Below are positions 25,086 to 33,180 of a DNA stretch of 64,000 nt, piece by piece. A program made the position numbers and the translations under genes. The stretch's first letter is position 1. Each line of letters opens with the position of its first letter. The notes beneath the pieces were generated by a model. That model did no database searches and was not told the DNA's origin. It saw nothing but the letters and a program-made list of their open reading frames with translations. The DNA comes from Bacillota bacterium (GTDB lineage: Bacteria; Bacillota; Clostridia; Peptostreptococcales; Anaerovoracaceae): NCBI GenBank assembly GCA_017417045.1, contig JAFPZZ010000035.1, forward strand, positions 1 to 64,000, given 5' to 3'.

Positions 25086-25886
25086 TTACTTCACGTAGTA
25101 GTGCCTTCCTATCCAGCTCGCAATACCGTCGAGGCTTGGGAAGAGTATCCTCTCGCTTATATTGAGGGAATCTAGCATATCCCTTATCCTCCAGCGGAGA
25201 TCCTTGTCGATGATATATTTGACTGTATTTTGCGTACGCTTGTCCAGAAAATCCTCGAGATCATTTATCCCCATGGGCACTATAGCGAAGAAGGAATACT
25301 GGTTGACTATGCGGCTCTCGGTGGAAGGCGGTTCCATGATTATGAGCGAATCGCTCTTCATGTCGCGGTCATATTCAGAAAGGTCCGTGGTGATGGAACT
25401 GAGCGTATCTATCGACATTACCTTGGACCTGCTCTGTTCTATCGCGGAAAGGTATTTAAGAGGAAGCATGGAGTGGAGCTCCGGTATGTCCAGCCTCCAT
25501 ATCATGCCGTCGTGCTTGTCGAGGTCGTCCATGTTCTCGTCCACCGTAGCGAAATGAAGAGCTACCAGGGCAGAGTGCGAGAGATCGAGCAACCTTGTCG
25601 GAAGCCCGTGATGCTGGCCCGATACCATCTGATACCAGACGGATCTCTCTATCGTGGGATCCTCGAACGCGGCGTATTTGGTGTAGTTTCTGAGTATGGC
25701 GGGTTCAAGCTCCTTTTGAAGCTCTTTGCAGTTCCTCTTAAGGCTCGTCACCATCTTGAACGATGAATCCGAGAGACCTCTGTATACATAGGTGCCTCTG
25801 TATCGACCTATCTTCTCGTCGAAACCGTCTTCTGAAAGAAGCGGCATAAGATCGTCTATCGTGCTGATCCTGATCTCTTTGATCAT
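25086..25886 (-). CDS. FRG domain protein
   Basis: Protein of 266 residues whose N-terminal half is an FRG domain: YVYRGLSDSSFKMVTSLKR followed by SGQHHGLPTRLLDLSHSALVALHFA, both characteristic conserved blocks. The biochemical role of FRG domains is not established; such proteins are often found in variable genome regions and sometimes beside defence genes. Here it lies only 20 bases upstream of the aldo/keto reductase gene and no defence gene is nearby. No transmembrane segment is seen. The start ATG 25886 has GGAGGTC upstream. Confidence 0.85.
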   Translation of the reverse strand: MIKEIRISTIDDLMPLLSEDGFDEKIGRYRGTYVYRGLSDSSFKMVTSLKRNCKELQKELEPAILRNYTKYAAFEDPTIERSVWYQMVSGQHHGLPTRLLDLSHSALVALHFATVDENMDDLDKHDGMIWRLDIPELHSMLPLKYLSAIEQSRSKVMSIDTLSSITTDLSEYDRDMKSDSLIIMEPPSTESRIVNQYSFFAIVPMGINDLEDFLDKRTQNTVKYIIDKDLRWRIRDMLDSLNISERILFPSLDGIASWIGRHYYVK

Positions 25887-26061
25887 AAAGACCTCCGTGA
25901 TTATTCTTTAATCATTTTATCAGAACCATATGCTCTTTGCACAAAAAAATGCTACGCTGTAAGCGACAGCATACAGACATCTCATTGTCAAAAGATCACG
26001 GCAGAGATCTGCCGAAAAGTTTTGCAAAAGGAGATCGGCCTGATCGTTTTGCAGACAAAAG

Positions 26062-26087
26062 AAAAGCCCCGCGTCGTACGCGGGGCC
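26062..26087 (-). terminator. Terminator after rubredoxin
   Basis: Stem GCCCCGCG / CGCGGGGC with a five-base loop; on the minus strand it is followed by TTTTCTTTTG. It lies 15 bases past the rubredoxin stop. Confidence 0.85.
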
Positions 26088-26100
26088 GGTCTGTTATTCT

Positions 26101-26256
26101 CTATGCTTCTTCAAACATATCCTTGGGGAGTCCGCAGACGGGGCAGATCCAATCCTCGGGAAGATCCTCGAAGGCTGTTCCGGGCTCGATATCGTTATCG
26201 GGATCGCCTATCTCGGGATCGTACTCAAAGCCGCAGGGGCATACGTATTTGCTCAT
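26101..26256 (-). CDS. Rubredoxin with a shortened first metal knuckle
   Basis: One-electron carrier of 51 residues with a single Fe bound by four Cys. The second knuckle is normal ([11 protein letters not shown]) and the middle is typical ([19 protein letters not shown]). The first knuckle reads [11 protein letters not shown], that is C-x-C instead of the usual C-x2-C. ATG 26256 has AGGAGGAAAAC upstream; the longer frame adds 21 unrelated residues. It follows the flavin reductase-rubredoxin gene by 97 bases, and the pair suits electron delivery to O2 or NO detoxifying enzymes. Confidence 0.9.
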   Translation of the reverse strand: MSKYVCPCGFEYDPEIGDPDNDIEPGTAFEDLPEDWICPVCGLPKDMFEEA

Positions 26257-26353
26257 TGTTTTCCTCCTGATCTTACGCGCATCTTGCGCGGAAGTATTCC
26301 GCGCCTTTCGGTACAACAATTATAATTCCGCCGTAGTTGTTTCGCAACGGCTC

Positions 26354-26968
26354 TTATTCATATATCGGTTCAAAATCGCTGGCGGGATGAGAACACCACG
26401 GGCACATGAAGTCCTCAGGCAGAGTCTCTCCCTCGTATTCGTAGCCGCAGATGCTGCATTTCCAGCCCTTTATCTTCTTCTGCTCCACTGTCTGGGGCTT
26501 TGGTTTGATCCTGCTGTGATACTCTCCGTAGGTTACGGGAGGCTCAGGACTCAGTACCTTTGCGTCCAATACCTCGCCTATGAAGAGCGTATGGCTGCCC
26601 AGATCCTGAGAGCTCACTACTTTGCAGCTGAACATCGCGTCCGCATGCTCCGCGAGATAAGGAAGTCCCTGCTCGTCCAAAAGATGATCTATGCCCTCGA
26701 ATTTATCAACGTCTCTCCCGGACTGAAGGCCGAAGCGCTTGAATACGTCAAATGTAACTGTGCTGTCCAGGACGGACAGGGTGAATATCCCGCTCTTTTT
26801 TATGAGCTCAGGCGTAAGGTTCCCATTGATGCAGGAGATAGCGAGCCTGGCCGGCTCGTTCGCCACCTGTACGCAGGTATTGATTATGCATCCGTTAATC
26901 TTGTCCTCATACTTAGTCGAAAGCATGCAGACGCCGTATACCAGATCGAAAAAAGCTTTGTTATCCAT
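26354..26968 (-). CDS. hrb: Flavin reductase-rubredoxin fusion (high molecular weight rubredoxin)
   Basis: Protein of 204 residues: a flavin-reductase-like FMN-binding domain (about 1-150, with NTCVQVANEPARLAISCI) joined to a C-terminal rubredoxin with the two complete knuckles WKCSICGYEYEG and FMCPWCSHP. This matches Hrb, the NAD(P)H-dependent reductase partner of flavodiiron proteins such as FprA in acetogens. The start at 26968 fits GGAGG at 26978-26982 with nine-base spacing; ATGs at 26974 and 26977 are too close to it. No flavodiiron protein is in the window. TetR lies immediately upstream. Confidence 0.88.
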   Translation of the reverse strand: MDNKAFFDLVYGVCMLSTKYEDKINGCIINTCVQVANEPARLAISCINGNLTPELIKKSGIFTLSVLDSTVTFDVFKRFGLQSGRDVDKFEGIDHLLDEQGLPYLAEHADAMFSCKVVSSQDLGSHTLFIGEVLDAKVLSPEPPVTYGEYHSRIKPKPQTVEQKKIKGWKCSICGYEYEGETLPEDFMCPWCSHPASDFEPIYE

Positions 26969-27022
26969 TATCATCATCCTCCTTCCTACAACAGTATATA
27001 CCGTTTTGCCTTTCAGGATATA

Positions 27023-27049
27023 TAAAAAGCTCCGCTTTTGTGCGGAGCT
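27023..27049 (-). terminator. Terminator after the TetR gene
   Basis: Stem AGCTCCGC / GCGGAGCT with a six-base loop; the minus strand continues with TTTTTATAT directly after the stem. It separates the regulator from the reductase gene. Confidence 0.85.
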
Positions 27050-27054
27050 CATTC

Positions 27055-27642
27055 TCAGTTCTGTTCTTTTTCGTTTATGAGTTCTTTCAGCATATGAGGA
27101 ATGCCTCCGGAGCAGATCTGCGCAATGGTCCTTCCCATCATATCTATGGGATACGGTCCGTCGTCGATCAGCCACTGCCTGTAGGTGGCGACCTCTCCGT
27201 AGAAGATGAAGCGTATCGTTATGTCTAGTATGTTCTCGTCGACCGCCACACCTCCCCTGAAAGAATCCTTGACCGCCGAGATGAGCGATTCGCATATCTT
27301 CTTGACCAGGAAGCTGTTCTGGTTCATCGCGAAGACGCTTCTGTAGAAATCTATGTCGCTGTGTATGAACTCGTGCAGCACGTGGTAGACGATCATCGGA
27401 TCCTCTATGCAGCTGAGCACGTCGAGCTTTTTGATCCTTTCCGTAAAGTCCTTTACTATATTGTCCTCTATCTCGTCTACCAGCTGATAGACGCCGGTAT
27501 AGTAGTTGTAGAAGGTCTTCCTGTTGATGTCTGCAAGGTCTGAGATCTCTTTGACTGTTATATCGTTGATGTCCTTGTTGACGAGAAGCTGCGTAAATGC
27601 GTTTCTTATCGCCTTCTTGGTCTTTACAACTCTTCTGTCCAT
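27055..27642 (-). CDS. TetR/AcrR family transcriptional regulator
   Basis: Repressor-type regulator of 195 residues. The N-terminal helix-turn-helix is clear: KKAIRNAFTQLLVNKDINDITVKEISDLADINRKTFYNYYT. The ligand-binding C-terminal part is poorly conserved, with IRFIFYGEVATYRQWL near the end, as in the subgroup carrying a TetR C-terminal domain of the DhaS/AcrR-like type. ATG 27642 is selected because it begins just before the HTH and has GAGGG upstream; the longer frame adds 30 unrelated residues. The region from 27643 to 27910 upstream is AT-rich and shows no gene. Its targets are not known. Confidence 0.88.
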   Translation of the reverse strand: MDRRVVKTKKAIRNAFTQLLVNKDINDITVKEISDLADINRKTFYNYYTGVYQLVDEIEDNIVKDFTERIKKLDVLSCIEDPMIVYHVLHEFIHSDIDFYRSVFAMNQNSFLVKKICESLISAVKDSFRGGVAVDENILDITIRFIFYGEVATYRQWLIDDGPYPIDMMGRTIAQICSGGIPHMLKELINEKEQN

Positions 27643-27910
27643 GTTATCACCCTCGGTAACGTGATCGGAAACGTATGTTGCAAAAGCGTGCAAAGGTTTA
27701 AAATCTGGGTAATTTTCAACACTTTTTGGCATATTGAAACAGTCGGGATCCTAAAGTTAATTAAGAATAATATAAGCGGTGGAAATAAGTCAATATGGTT
27801 CAAAAAAGAATATAAAAGACGGCCTCTTTGCATAAATCTTATGGACAAAAAAGCCCGCCTGTGTATTCTATTTCTATTTTTAAAAAGCTTTGATCCTCTT
27901 GCAAGGACGA

Positions 27911-28393
27911 TCAGATAACGACGTATCTGACGACGTTACCGTGATCCCTGATAAGGCTCTCGAGCTCATCCGTTTTAAGCCATACCGTCGCTGTATTGTC
28001 GTTCGGATGGACCCCTATTTTACCGCCCCTAAATTCCTCATCGAGACAGAGCACTACCTTTTTCTCCTCGTCGCAGAGCAGTCCGAGAGGAGATACCGAT
28101 CCCGGAGCTACGCCCAGTATATCCATCAACTCATCGGCAGAAGCGAACGACAGGGTCTTGAGCCCGTAGGTCTCCTTAAACTCCTTCAGATCTACCCTCT
28201 TGTCCCCCCTCACCGTTATCAGGTAATAGTTGCGCCTCTTGACGTCGCGAACGAAGAGGTTCTTCGCGTCGTCATCAGGGTATGGCAGGGGCACGGAGCA
28301 GACTTCAGACATGCTGAAGACTGCTTCATGCTCCGTTATCTCAAAGCTAAGCCCCTTCTGCTCGAGCAGATCAAGCGTTTCCTTCTTCGTCAT
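27911..28393 (-). CDS. YbaK/ProX-type prolyl-tRNA editing protein
   Basis: Free-standing aminoacyl-tRNA deacylase of 160 residues that clears mischarged tRNA-Pro (Ala- or Cys-tRNA). It shows the YbaK/EbsC fold pattern: EHEAVFSMSEV, the conserved Lys in AKNLFVRD and YYLITVRGDKRVDLK, then APGSVSPLGLLCD and GGKIGVHPNDNTATVWL. It is most similar in layout to the ProXp-ala group. It is the last gene of the nickel-pincer cofactor operon, four bases after larC, which is most likely a chance neighbourhood. Confidence 0.9.
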   Translation of the reverse strand: MTKKETLDLLEQKGLSFEITEHEAVFSMSEVCSVPLPYPDDDAKNLFVRDVKRRNYYLITVRGDKRVDLKEFKETYGLKTLSFASADELMDILGVAPGSVSPLGLLCDEEKKVVLCLDEEFRGGKIGVHPNDNTATVWLKTDELESLIRDHGNVVRYVVI

Positions 28394-28397
28394 TTCA

Positions 28398-29747
28398 TTA
28401 ACCTTTAATAAGTTCCTTTTCTATCTTTGAAGCCACGAAGGCGGGACTTAAGCCCTCTCTTCTCGCTATCTGCGCCACGTCGTCGTACTCCGCCTTGAGC
28501 TTTTCGACTCCGTATCCGAAAGAGCGCTTTATCCTGACCGGGCCGAAGGAAGTCTCTTCTTCCGAGATGCTGCGGTCCAGGACGTATCTCCTGTAGGACG
28601 ACTCTCTGATCCCAATGGTATCGGTGAGCCTGAACATCATCGAAACGAAGGCGTCCCTCTGATCCTCCCTGCACATCAGCCTTATCATAGTGCCCGGGCG
28701 GGACTTCTTCATCCCTATGCTGAGCGTGTATGCGTCCAGCGCGCCGGCCGAAAGGAAGCTCTCGAGGGCAAAGCCGATCTGCTCGGCGGTCATATCGTCG
28801 ACGTTGCAGGAGAGCTCTATGACAGAATCCTTCTCGCTCCCTTCGGTCCCGAGCAAAGCCCTTACGCAGTTTGCTGCGGGGAAGTCCTTGCTGCCCATGC
28901 CGTAGCCTATGGACGAAACGCTCATGACAGGCATGTCCCCAAAGCTGTCAGCGAAATGTTTAAGCAAGGCCGCGCCCGTCGGGGTGCACAGCTCCCCTTC
29001 TATCCTTCCGCCGTATATAGGAACGTCTTTAAGTATATAAGCCGTTGCGGGAGCAGGTACAGGCAGTATGCCATGCGCGCACCTCACCTTGCCGAAGCCG
29101 ACGTGCACCGGGGAAACTACCACTCTGTCCGGAGCTATCATGTTCATGAGCAGGCAGACCGCTGTGACGTCCGCTATCGCGTCGAGACTGCCGACCTCAT
29201 GGAAGTGGATCTCTGTAACGGGTACTCCGTGCGCGGCGCTCTCAGCCTCAGCGATAAGGCCGTATACCGCCATAATGTCGTCCTTGACCTTTTCGGGGTT
29301 GTCCAGATGACCCCTCACGATATGCTCGATATCGTGCAGGCCGCTGTGGGAATGATGATGTGAATGTTCGTGTTCATGATCGTGCTCATGACTGTGTTCA
29401 TGATCGTGATCGTGGTCATGAGAATGTTCATGATCGTGCTCGTGTTCATGCTCGTGATCGTGAACATGCTCATGTGTGTGTTCATGCTTCTCCGATCCGT
29501 GAACGTGCGCGTGCATGTGCTCATGAAGCTCCTGCACCTCTTCGTCCTCGCCGTTTACGGTGACGCGCATGTGAGTTCCGGTGATCCCGCACTTGACGGA
29601 GCTCTCAGCCGTGAAGCTGATGCCGGGAAGTCCAAGCGCGTTCAATTCTTTGATAAAAGCTTCTTTGTCGGGTATGAGTTCAAGGAGCGCGGCGCTTAGC
29701 ATATCTCCGGCAGCGCCCATTCCGCAATCAAGATAAAGTGTCTTCAT
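28398..29747 (-). CDS. larC: LarC, nickel chelatase of the nickel-pincer cofactor pathway
   Basis: CTP-dependent nickel insertase (449 residues) for pyridinium-3,5-bisthiocarboxylic acid mononucleotide, the cofactor of lactate racemase LarA and relatives. Recognisable parts are the N-terminal DCGMGAAGDMLSAALLEL, FHEVGSLDAIADV and GELCTPTGAALLKHF, and NVDDMTAEQIGFA in the C-terminal domain. Residues about 75-138 are an extreme His/Asp/Glu run with roughly 30 His, suited to nickel storage. In Lactiplantibacillus larC is split and joined by a ribosomal frameshift; here it is one intact frame. The start overlaps the larB stop by four bases. Confidence 0.95.
   Translation of the reverse strand: MKTLYLDCGMGAAGDMLSAALLELIPDKEAFIKELNALGLPGISFTAESSVKCGITGTHMRVTVNGEDEEVQELHEHMHAHVHGSEKHEHTHEHVHDHEHEHEHDHEHSHDHDHDHEHSHEHDHEHEHSHHHSHSGLHDIEHIVRGHLDNPEKVKDDIMAVYGLIAEAESAAHGVPVTEIHFHEVGSLDAIADVTAVCLLMNMIAPDRVVVSPVHVGFGKVRCAHGILPVPAPATAYILKDVPIYGGRIEGELCTPTGAALLKHFADSFGDMPVMSVSSIGYGMGSKDFPAANCVRALLGTEGSEKDSVIELSCNVDDMTAEQIGFALESFLSAGALDAYTLSIGMKKSRPGTMIRLMCREDQRDAFVSMMFRLTDTIGIRESSYRRYVLDRSISEEETSFGPVRIKRSFGYGVEKLKAEYDDVAQIARREGLSPAFVASKIEKELIKG
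29330..29530. repeat. Low-complexity CAT/GAT/CAC codon tract inside larC
   Basis: The plus strand shows near-repeats of GATCGTG, CTCATGA and TGTTCATG units encoding the His-rich segment of LarC. The tract stays in frame and has no stop. Because it is prone to slippage, its length probably varies between strains. Confidence 0.75.
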
Positions 29748-30511
29748 CGGGTCTCCTCCTTCTTCGCTTCCATGTGGTTTATCATATTCGCAAGATATCC
29801 GGCTCCGAAGCCGTTATCTATGTTTACTACGGATACGCCGCTCGCGCAGGAATTGAGCATGGAGAGCAGCGCCGAAAGTCCGCCGAAGGACGCCCCGTAG
29901 CCTACGCTCGTAGGCACGGCGATCACCGGGCAGTCGGCCAGGCCTCCGATGACGCTCGCGAGAGCTCCTTCCATACCGGCGATAGCTATAATAACGCTGG
30001 CGCCCATGATATCGTCCAAATGCGCAAGGGTCCTGTGAAGGCCTGCCACGCCCACGTCATAAAGCCTCACGACCTCGTTTCCGTACGCCTCGGCGGTCAC
30101 AGCCGCCTCCTCCGCTACCGGTATATCGCTCGTGCCGCCCGTAGCGACGACTATCTTCCCTATACCGTCCGGAATGGGCAGCTTTCCGATAATACCGATG
30201 CGGGCGCTCTCGCGGTAATCGAGCTCGTAGACCTCGGATACAGCATCGGCAGACCCTTTGTTGAGCCTTGTGATGAGTATGGTATCCTGTCCGTTTTTGA
30301 TCATCACGTCTATTATCCCGATGATCTGCTCAGGAGTCTTTCCCGCGCCGTAGATCACCTCCGCGGCGCCCTGCCTTACTTTTCTATGCAGGTCGACCTT
30401 GGCGTAGCCTATGTCCTCGAACGGCCTGGTCTTGAGGGATATCAAGGCGTCGTCTACAGACACGCTTCCGTCTCTGACTCCTTCTAGTATGCGCTTTATG
30501 TCGTTGTTCAT
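29744..30511 (-). CDS. larB: LarB, pyridinium-3,5-biscarboxylate mononucleotide synthase
   Basis: Carboxylase/hydrolase (255 residues) that converts nicotinic acid adenine dinucleotide to P2CMN, the first step of nickel-pincer cofactor synthesis. It has a PurE-like C-terminal domain with ATGGTSDIPVAEEAAVTA, VGVAGLHR, IAGMEGALASVIGGL and VPTSVGYGAS, all typical of LarB. Its start overlaps the larE stop (ATGA) and its stop overlaps the larC start, so the three enzymes are made from coupled frames. Confidence 0.95.
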   Translation of the reverse strand: MNNDIKRILEGVRDGSVSVDDALISLKTRPFEDIGYAKVDLHRKVRQGAAEVIYGAGKTPEQIIGIIDVMIKNGQDTILITRLNKGSADAVSEVYELDYRESARIGIIGKLPIPDGIGKIVVATGGTSDIPVAEEAAVTAEAYGNEVVRLYDVGVAGLHRTLAHLDDIMGASVIIAIAGMEGALASVIGGLADCPVIAVPTSVGYGASFGGLSALLSMLNSCASGVSVVNIDNGFGAGYLANMINHMEAKKEETR

Positions 30512-31257
30512 CTCGTCACCTTAAGATCCAGCACTACATCGCTATATAACGGGCCGAGCTGCTTTACTATCTCCGAACGCTTGTCCGCAAGAAGCGTAAG
30601 CTGAGACTCTTTTATCTGCAGCTTCGCAGCATCTCCCATCAGTCTTATCCTGAAATCGCTGAAGCCCATCGAGGAAAGGAGCGCTTCAGCCTTCTCCGTT
30701 CTTTGCAGAAGCTCGGGAGTAATATGCCTTCCTGTGGGTATCCTGGTGGCGAGGCAGGCGTATGCAGGCTTATCCCAGGTGAAAAGCCCGACCTCTTTTG
30801 AGAGCTCCCTGATCCTGTCCTTCGTAAGCCCGCATTCTCTCAGCGGCGATCTGACATGAAGTTCCCTGAGAGCCTTCATCCCGGGCCTGTCGTCAGCATC
30901 GTCAGATGCGTTCGTTCCGTCAAGAACTAGATTGTTACCGTCCTCTTCGGCCGCCGAAAGTATCGCCGAGAAGATGAGCCTCTTGCAGTGATAGCAACGG
31001 TCCGCGGGATTGCTTCTTACGTTTTCGTCCGCGAGCACGTCGGCGTATATGATCTTCATATCGGCGCCTATATCCGCGGCGAGCCTCTTCGCGTCCTCAA
31101 GCTCGAATTCAGGCTGAAAGAGGGTCTTTACGTAGTAGGCCTTGATATCAGCGCCGAAATGTTTTCCCGCCCACAGAAGAAAGGAAGAATCCACTCCTCC
31201 CGAAAACGCGAGCGCAGCTTTACCGTTTTTCCTGAAGAATTCCGAAAGATCACGCAT
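30508..31257 (-). CDS. larE: LarE, ATP-dependent sulfur transferase of the nickel-pincer pathway
   Basis: PP-loop enzyme (249 residues) that adenylates P2CMN and replaces the two carboxylates by thiocarboxylates. The PP-loop is AFSGGVDSS (17-25). Three cysteines stand in conserved places: CYHC in NPADRCYHCK (about 88 and 91) and the Cys in AYACLATRIP (about 168). The CxxC plus the third Cys fits the [4Fe-4S] type LarE, which is catalytic, rather than the type that sacrifices its single Cys (inference from family knowledge). The start ATG 31257 shares its A with the HD gene stop (TGATG), better than the GTG at 31260. Confidence 0.93.
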   Translation of the reverse strand: MRDLSEFFRKNGKAALAFSGGVDSSFLLWAGKHFGADIKAYYVKTLFQPEFELEDAKRLAADIGADMKIIYADVLADENVRSNPADRCYHCKRLIFSAILSAAEEDGNNLVLDGTNASDDADDRPGMKALRELHVRSPLRECGLTKDRIRELSKEVGLFTWDKPAYACLATRIPTGRHITPELLQRTEKAEALLSSMGFSDFRIRLMGDAAKLQIKESQLTLLADKRSEIVKQLGPLYSDVVLDLKVTR

Positions 31258-31844
31258 CACGGTCTTATACTGCCCTTCTCTATATTTTTTCTGATTATCT
31301 CGTCAGTGATCTCAAAGAGCTTCTCGGAACCTAGCCTGGTCTTGTTTTGTCTTCCGTAGATGCGCTCCGCGTCGACTCCGTGCGCCCTCCAATCGCCTCC
31401 GTCGTTGCTGTCGTTAAGCAGCAGAGGCTGAAGATTGTCCATCGCGTGAGCGAACTTGGATTCGGCGGTCTCAAAGGCTTCGAATTCATCGAAAAGGTCT
31501 GTCAGCTCCTTTTTCTGATCCTCAGGAAGCATCGAGAAGATCTTTTCCTTTGCCTCCTCCTCGCGCTGCTTCTGCGTAGCCAGCGCTTCAGGGTCGTATG
31601 CGTAGGTGTCTCCGGCGTAGATCTCGACGACGTCGTGTATGAGGCACATCAGGATGACCCTCGCAATGTCTATCTCCTCATTGGAGTACTCCTTCAGGAC
31701 GTAGGCCATCATAGCCATATGCCAGGCGTGCTCGGCGTCGTTCTCGTTCCTTCCGTGGCCGGAGAGATGCGTCTGACGGAATATATTCTTTTCTTTGTCT
31801 AACTCGAGGGAGAATTCGAGCTGCTTTCTGAGTCTTTCGTCCAT
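31257..31844 (-). CDS. HD domain hydrolase (YfbR/5'-nucleotidase-like)
   Basis: Metal-dependent phosphohydrolase of 195 residues. The HD motif residues lie in NDAEHAWHMAMMAYVL (His), CLIHDVVEIYAGD (His-Asp) and FAHAMDNLQPLLL (Asp), the arrangement of the YfbR-like HD_3 family, whose known members remove the phosphate from deoxynucleoside monophosphates. It overlaps larE by one base and therefore heads the larE-larB-larC-ybaK operon, though a role in cofactor synthesis is not established. ATG 31844 is taken as start; a GTG six bases upstream is possible and no strong Shine-Dalgarno site is seen for either. Confidence 0.85.
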   Translation of the reverse strand: MDERLRKQLEFSLELDKEKNIFRQTHLSGHGRNENDAEHAWHMAMMAYVLKEYSNEEIDIARVILMCLIHDVVEIYAGDTYAYDPEALATQKQREEEAKEKIFSMLPEDQKKELTDLFDEFEAFETAESKFAHAMDNLQPLLLNDSNDGGDWRAHGVDAERIYGRQNKTRLGSEKLFEITDEIIRKNIEKGSIRP

Positions 31845-31911
31845 CGTCACGTTTTAAGATAATCTAGAATATGCAAACTAAAGCTATTATCCACTCAAAA
31901 GCGCGGGCAGT

Positions 31912-32685
31912 CTATTTAAGGCTCTGCTGACCCATCCACACGTTCATCACCAGGCTGTGCGGTAAAAGTTTTACCAGCAGCTTCTGTCCTCTGGCGACGA
32001 AGCCGTACATGCTTACGTCCTTGCCCTTCTTTACGTCGCGCCATGCTCTCTTGACTATATCCTCCGGCATGTACATCGCCGCGTATTTTTTGACGATGGG
32101 CTCCTCATCGGCAGCGATAGCTCTGTCGAAGAACTCCGTCTTGGTCCAGAAAGGACATACCGCCATGACGTGTATCTTCCTGCTTTTGAGCTCCCTGTTG
32201 AGCGCCCTGCTGTAGCTCAAGACGAAGGCTTTGGTGGCAGCGTAGACGTCGATATACGGGATGGGCTGAAACGCCGCGACAGAGGCTATATTGATGATAT
32301 CTCCGCCGCTTCTCATATACGGCACAGTGATCTGACAGAGAGCCGCAACCGCCCTGCAGTTCAGGTCTATCATGTTGAGATTGTCGTCCAGTTCTGTGTC
32401 CATCACAGCCCTGAATTTTCCGAATCCGCTGGCGTTGACAAGAAGCCCGACGCTAACGTCCTCCTCAGAAAGAAGCCTCGAAAACTCTTTTAGCGACGCC
32501 TCTTTCGACAGATCCAGGGCTACGGGCTTTACGGGGGTTTTAGAGATCTTGGAAAGCTCGATCAGCCTTTCTTCTCGCCTCGCGACAGCCCATACCTCGT
32601 CAAAGCTGCCGTAGTTTTCCAATGTGAGCAGGAATTCTCTTCCCATGCCGCTTGAAGCGCCTGTTATGATCGCTATGTTTTTCAT
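31912..32685 (-). CDS. Short-chain dehydrogenase/reductase
   Basis: NAD(P)-dependent oxidoreductase of 257 residues with the classical SDR layout: TGASSGMG cofactor loop (8-15), LVNASGFG in place of NNAG, the catalytic Ser in NIASVAAF and the Tyr-Lys pair in YAATKAF. It has the C-terminal hydrophobic extension LLPHSLVMNVWMG of the DltE/YqjQ-like subgroup. The substrate is unknown. It begins 13 bases after the MazG-like gene and is likely cotranscribed with it. Confidence 0.9.
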   Translation of the reverse strand: MKNIAIITGASSGMGREFLLTLENYGSFDEVWAVARREERLIELSKISKTPVKPVALDLSKEASLKEFSRLLSEEDVSVGLLVNASGFGKFRAVMDTELDDNLNMIDLNCRAVAALCQITVPYMRSGGDIINIASVAAFQPIPYIDVYAATKAFVLSYSRALNRELKSRKIHVMAVCPFWTKTEFFDRAIAADEEPIVKKYAAMYMPEDIVKRAWRDVKKGKDVSMYGFVARGQKLLVKLLPHSLVMNVWMGQQSLK

Positions 32686-32698
32686 TTGCTGTTTCCTT

Positions 32699-33022
32699 TT
32701 ACTGAAGTTCGTCGTACTTCGCCGAACTTCCGCGCGATCTTTCGACAGGATACTTGGCTTCGTTCTTGTTCATCTTTTCGTTGACTATCTCGTCTGCGTC
32801 GAGCCCTAGCTTATCCAGCATATCCTGACAGTAGACTATGACGTCGGCGAGCTCTTCCTTCACGTGCGAAAGGTTGTACTCCGTGTCGCTCCATTGAAAG
32901 CATTCCAAAAGCTCAGCGGCTTCTATGGAGATCGATTTCGCCAGGTTGGCAGGAGAATGGAACTGATCCCAGTCTCTGTCCTCCGTAAACTTTCTTATCC
33001 TGTCCAAAGTGCTTTGTTTCAT
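32699..33022 (-). CDS. MazG-like nucleotide pyrophosphohydrolase
   Basis: All-alpha NTP pyrophosphatase of 107 residues, cleaving nucleoside triphosphates to monophosphates and pyrophosphate, probably for pool cleaning. Metal-binding acidic motifs are SIEAAELLECFQW and EELADVIVYCQDML, the E-x2-E and E-x2-D pairs of the family. The single-domain length fits the RS21-C6/MazG-like group. It precedes the SDR gene. Confidence 0.9.
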   Translation of the reverse strand: MKQSTLDRIRKFTEDRDWDQFHSPANLAKSISIEAAELLECFQWSDTEYNLSHVKEELADVIVYCQDMLDKLGLDADEIVNEKMNKNEAKYPVERSRGSSAKYDELQ

Positions 33023-33131
33023 GGTGTTTTATTAAATATCAATATAAAAAACGATGAAGGTTTATACGATACGCAGGTATCATACCACAAATGAACAAGA
33101 TTTAGAACCTGCAGTATCCTGCGCAGCAAAA

Positions 33132-33159
33132 GAGGTATCCGCGTTTATGCGGATACCTC
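33132..33159 (-). terminator. Terminator after gap
   Basis: Eleven-base stem GAGGTATCCGC / GCGGATACCTC with a six-base loop; the minus strand goes on with TTTTGC. It lies 22 bases after the GAPDH stop. Confidence 0.85.
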
Positions 33160-33180
33160 CTGGGTCTTGATAAGCTAAAC

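Noticed and set aside
29340..29500. CRISPR-like short repeats on the plus strand
   Set aside because: The repeated words are codons of the His-rich part of LarC, without equal-length spacers.
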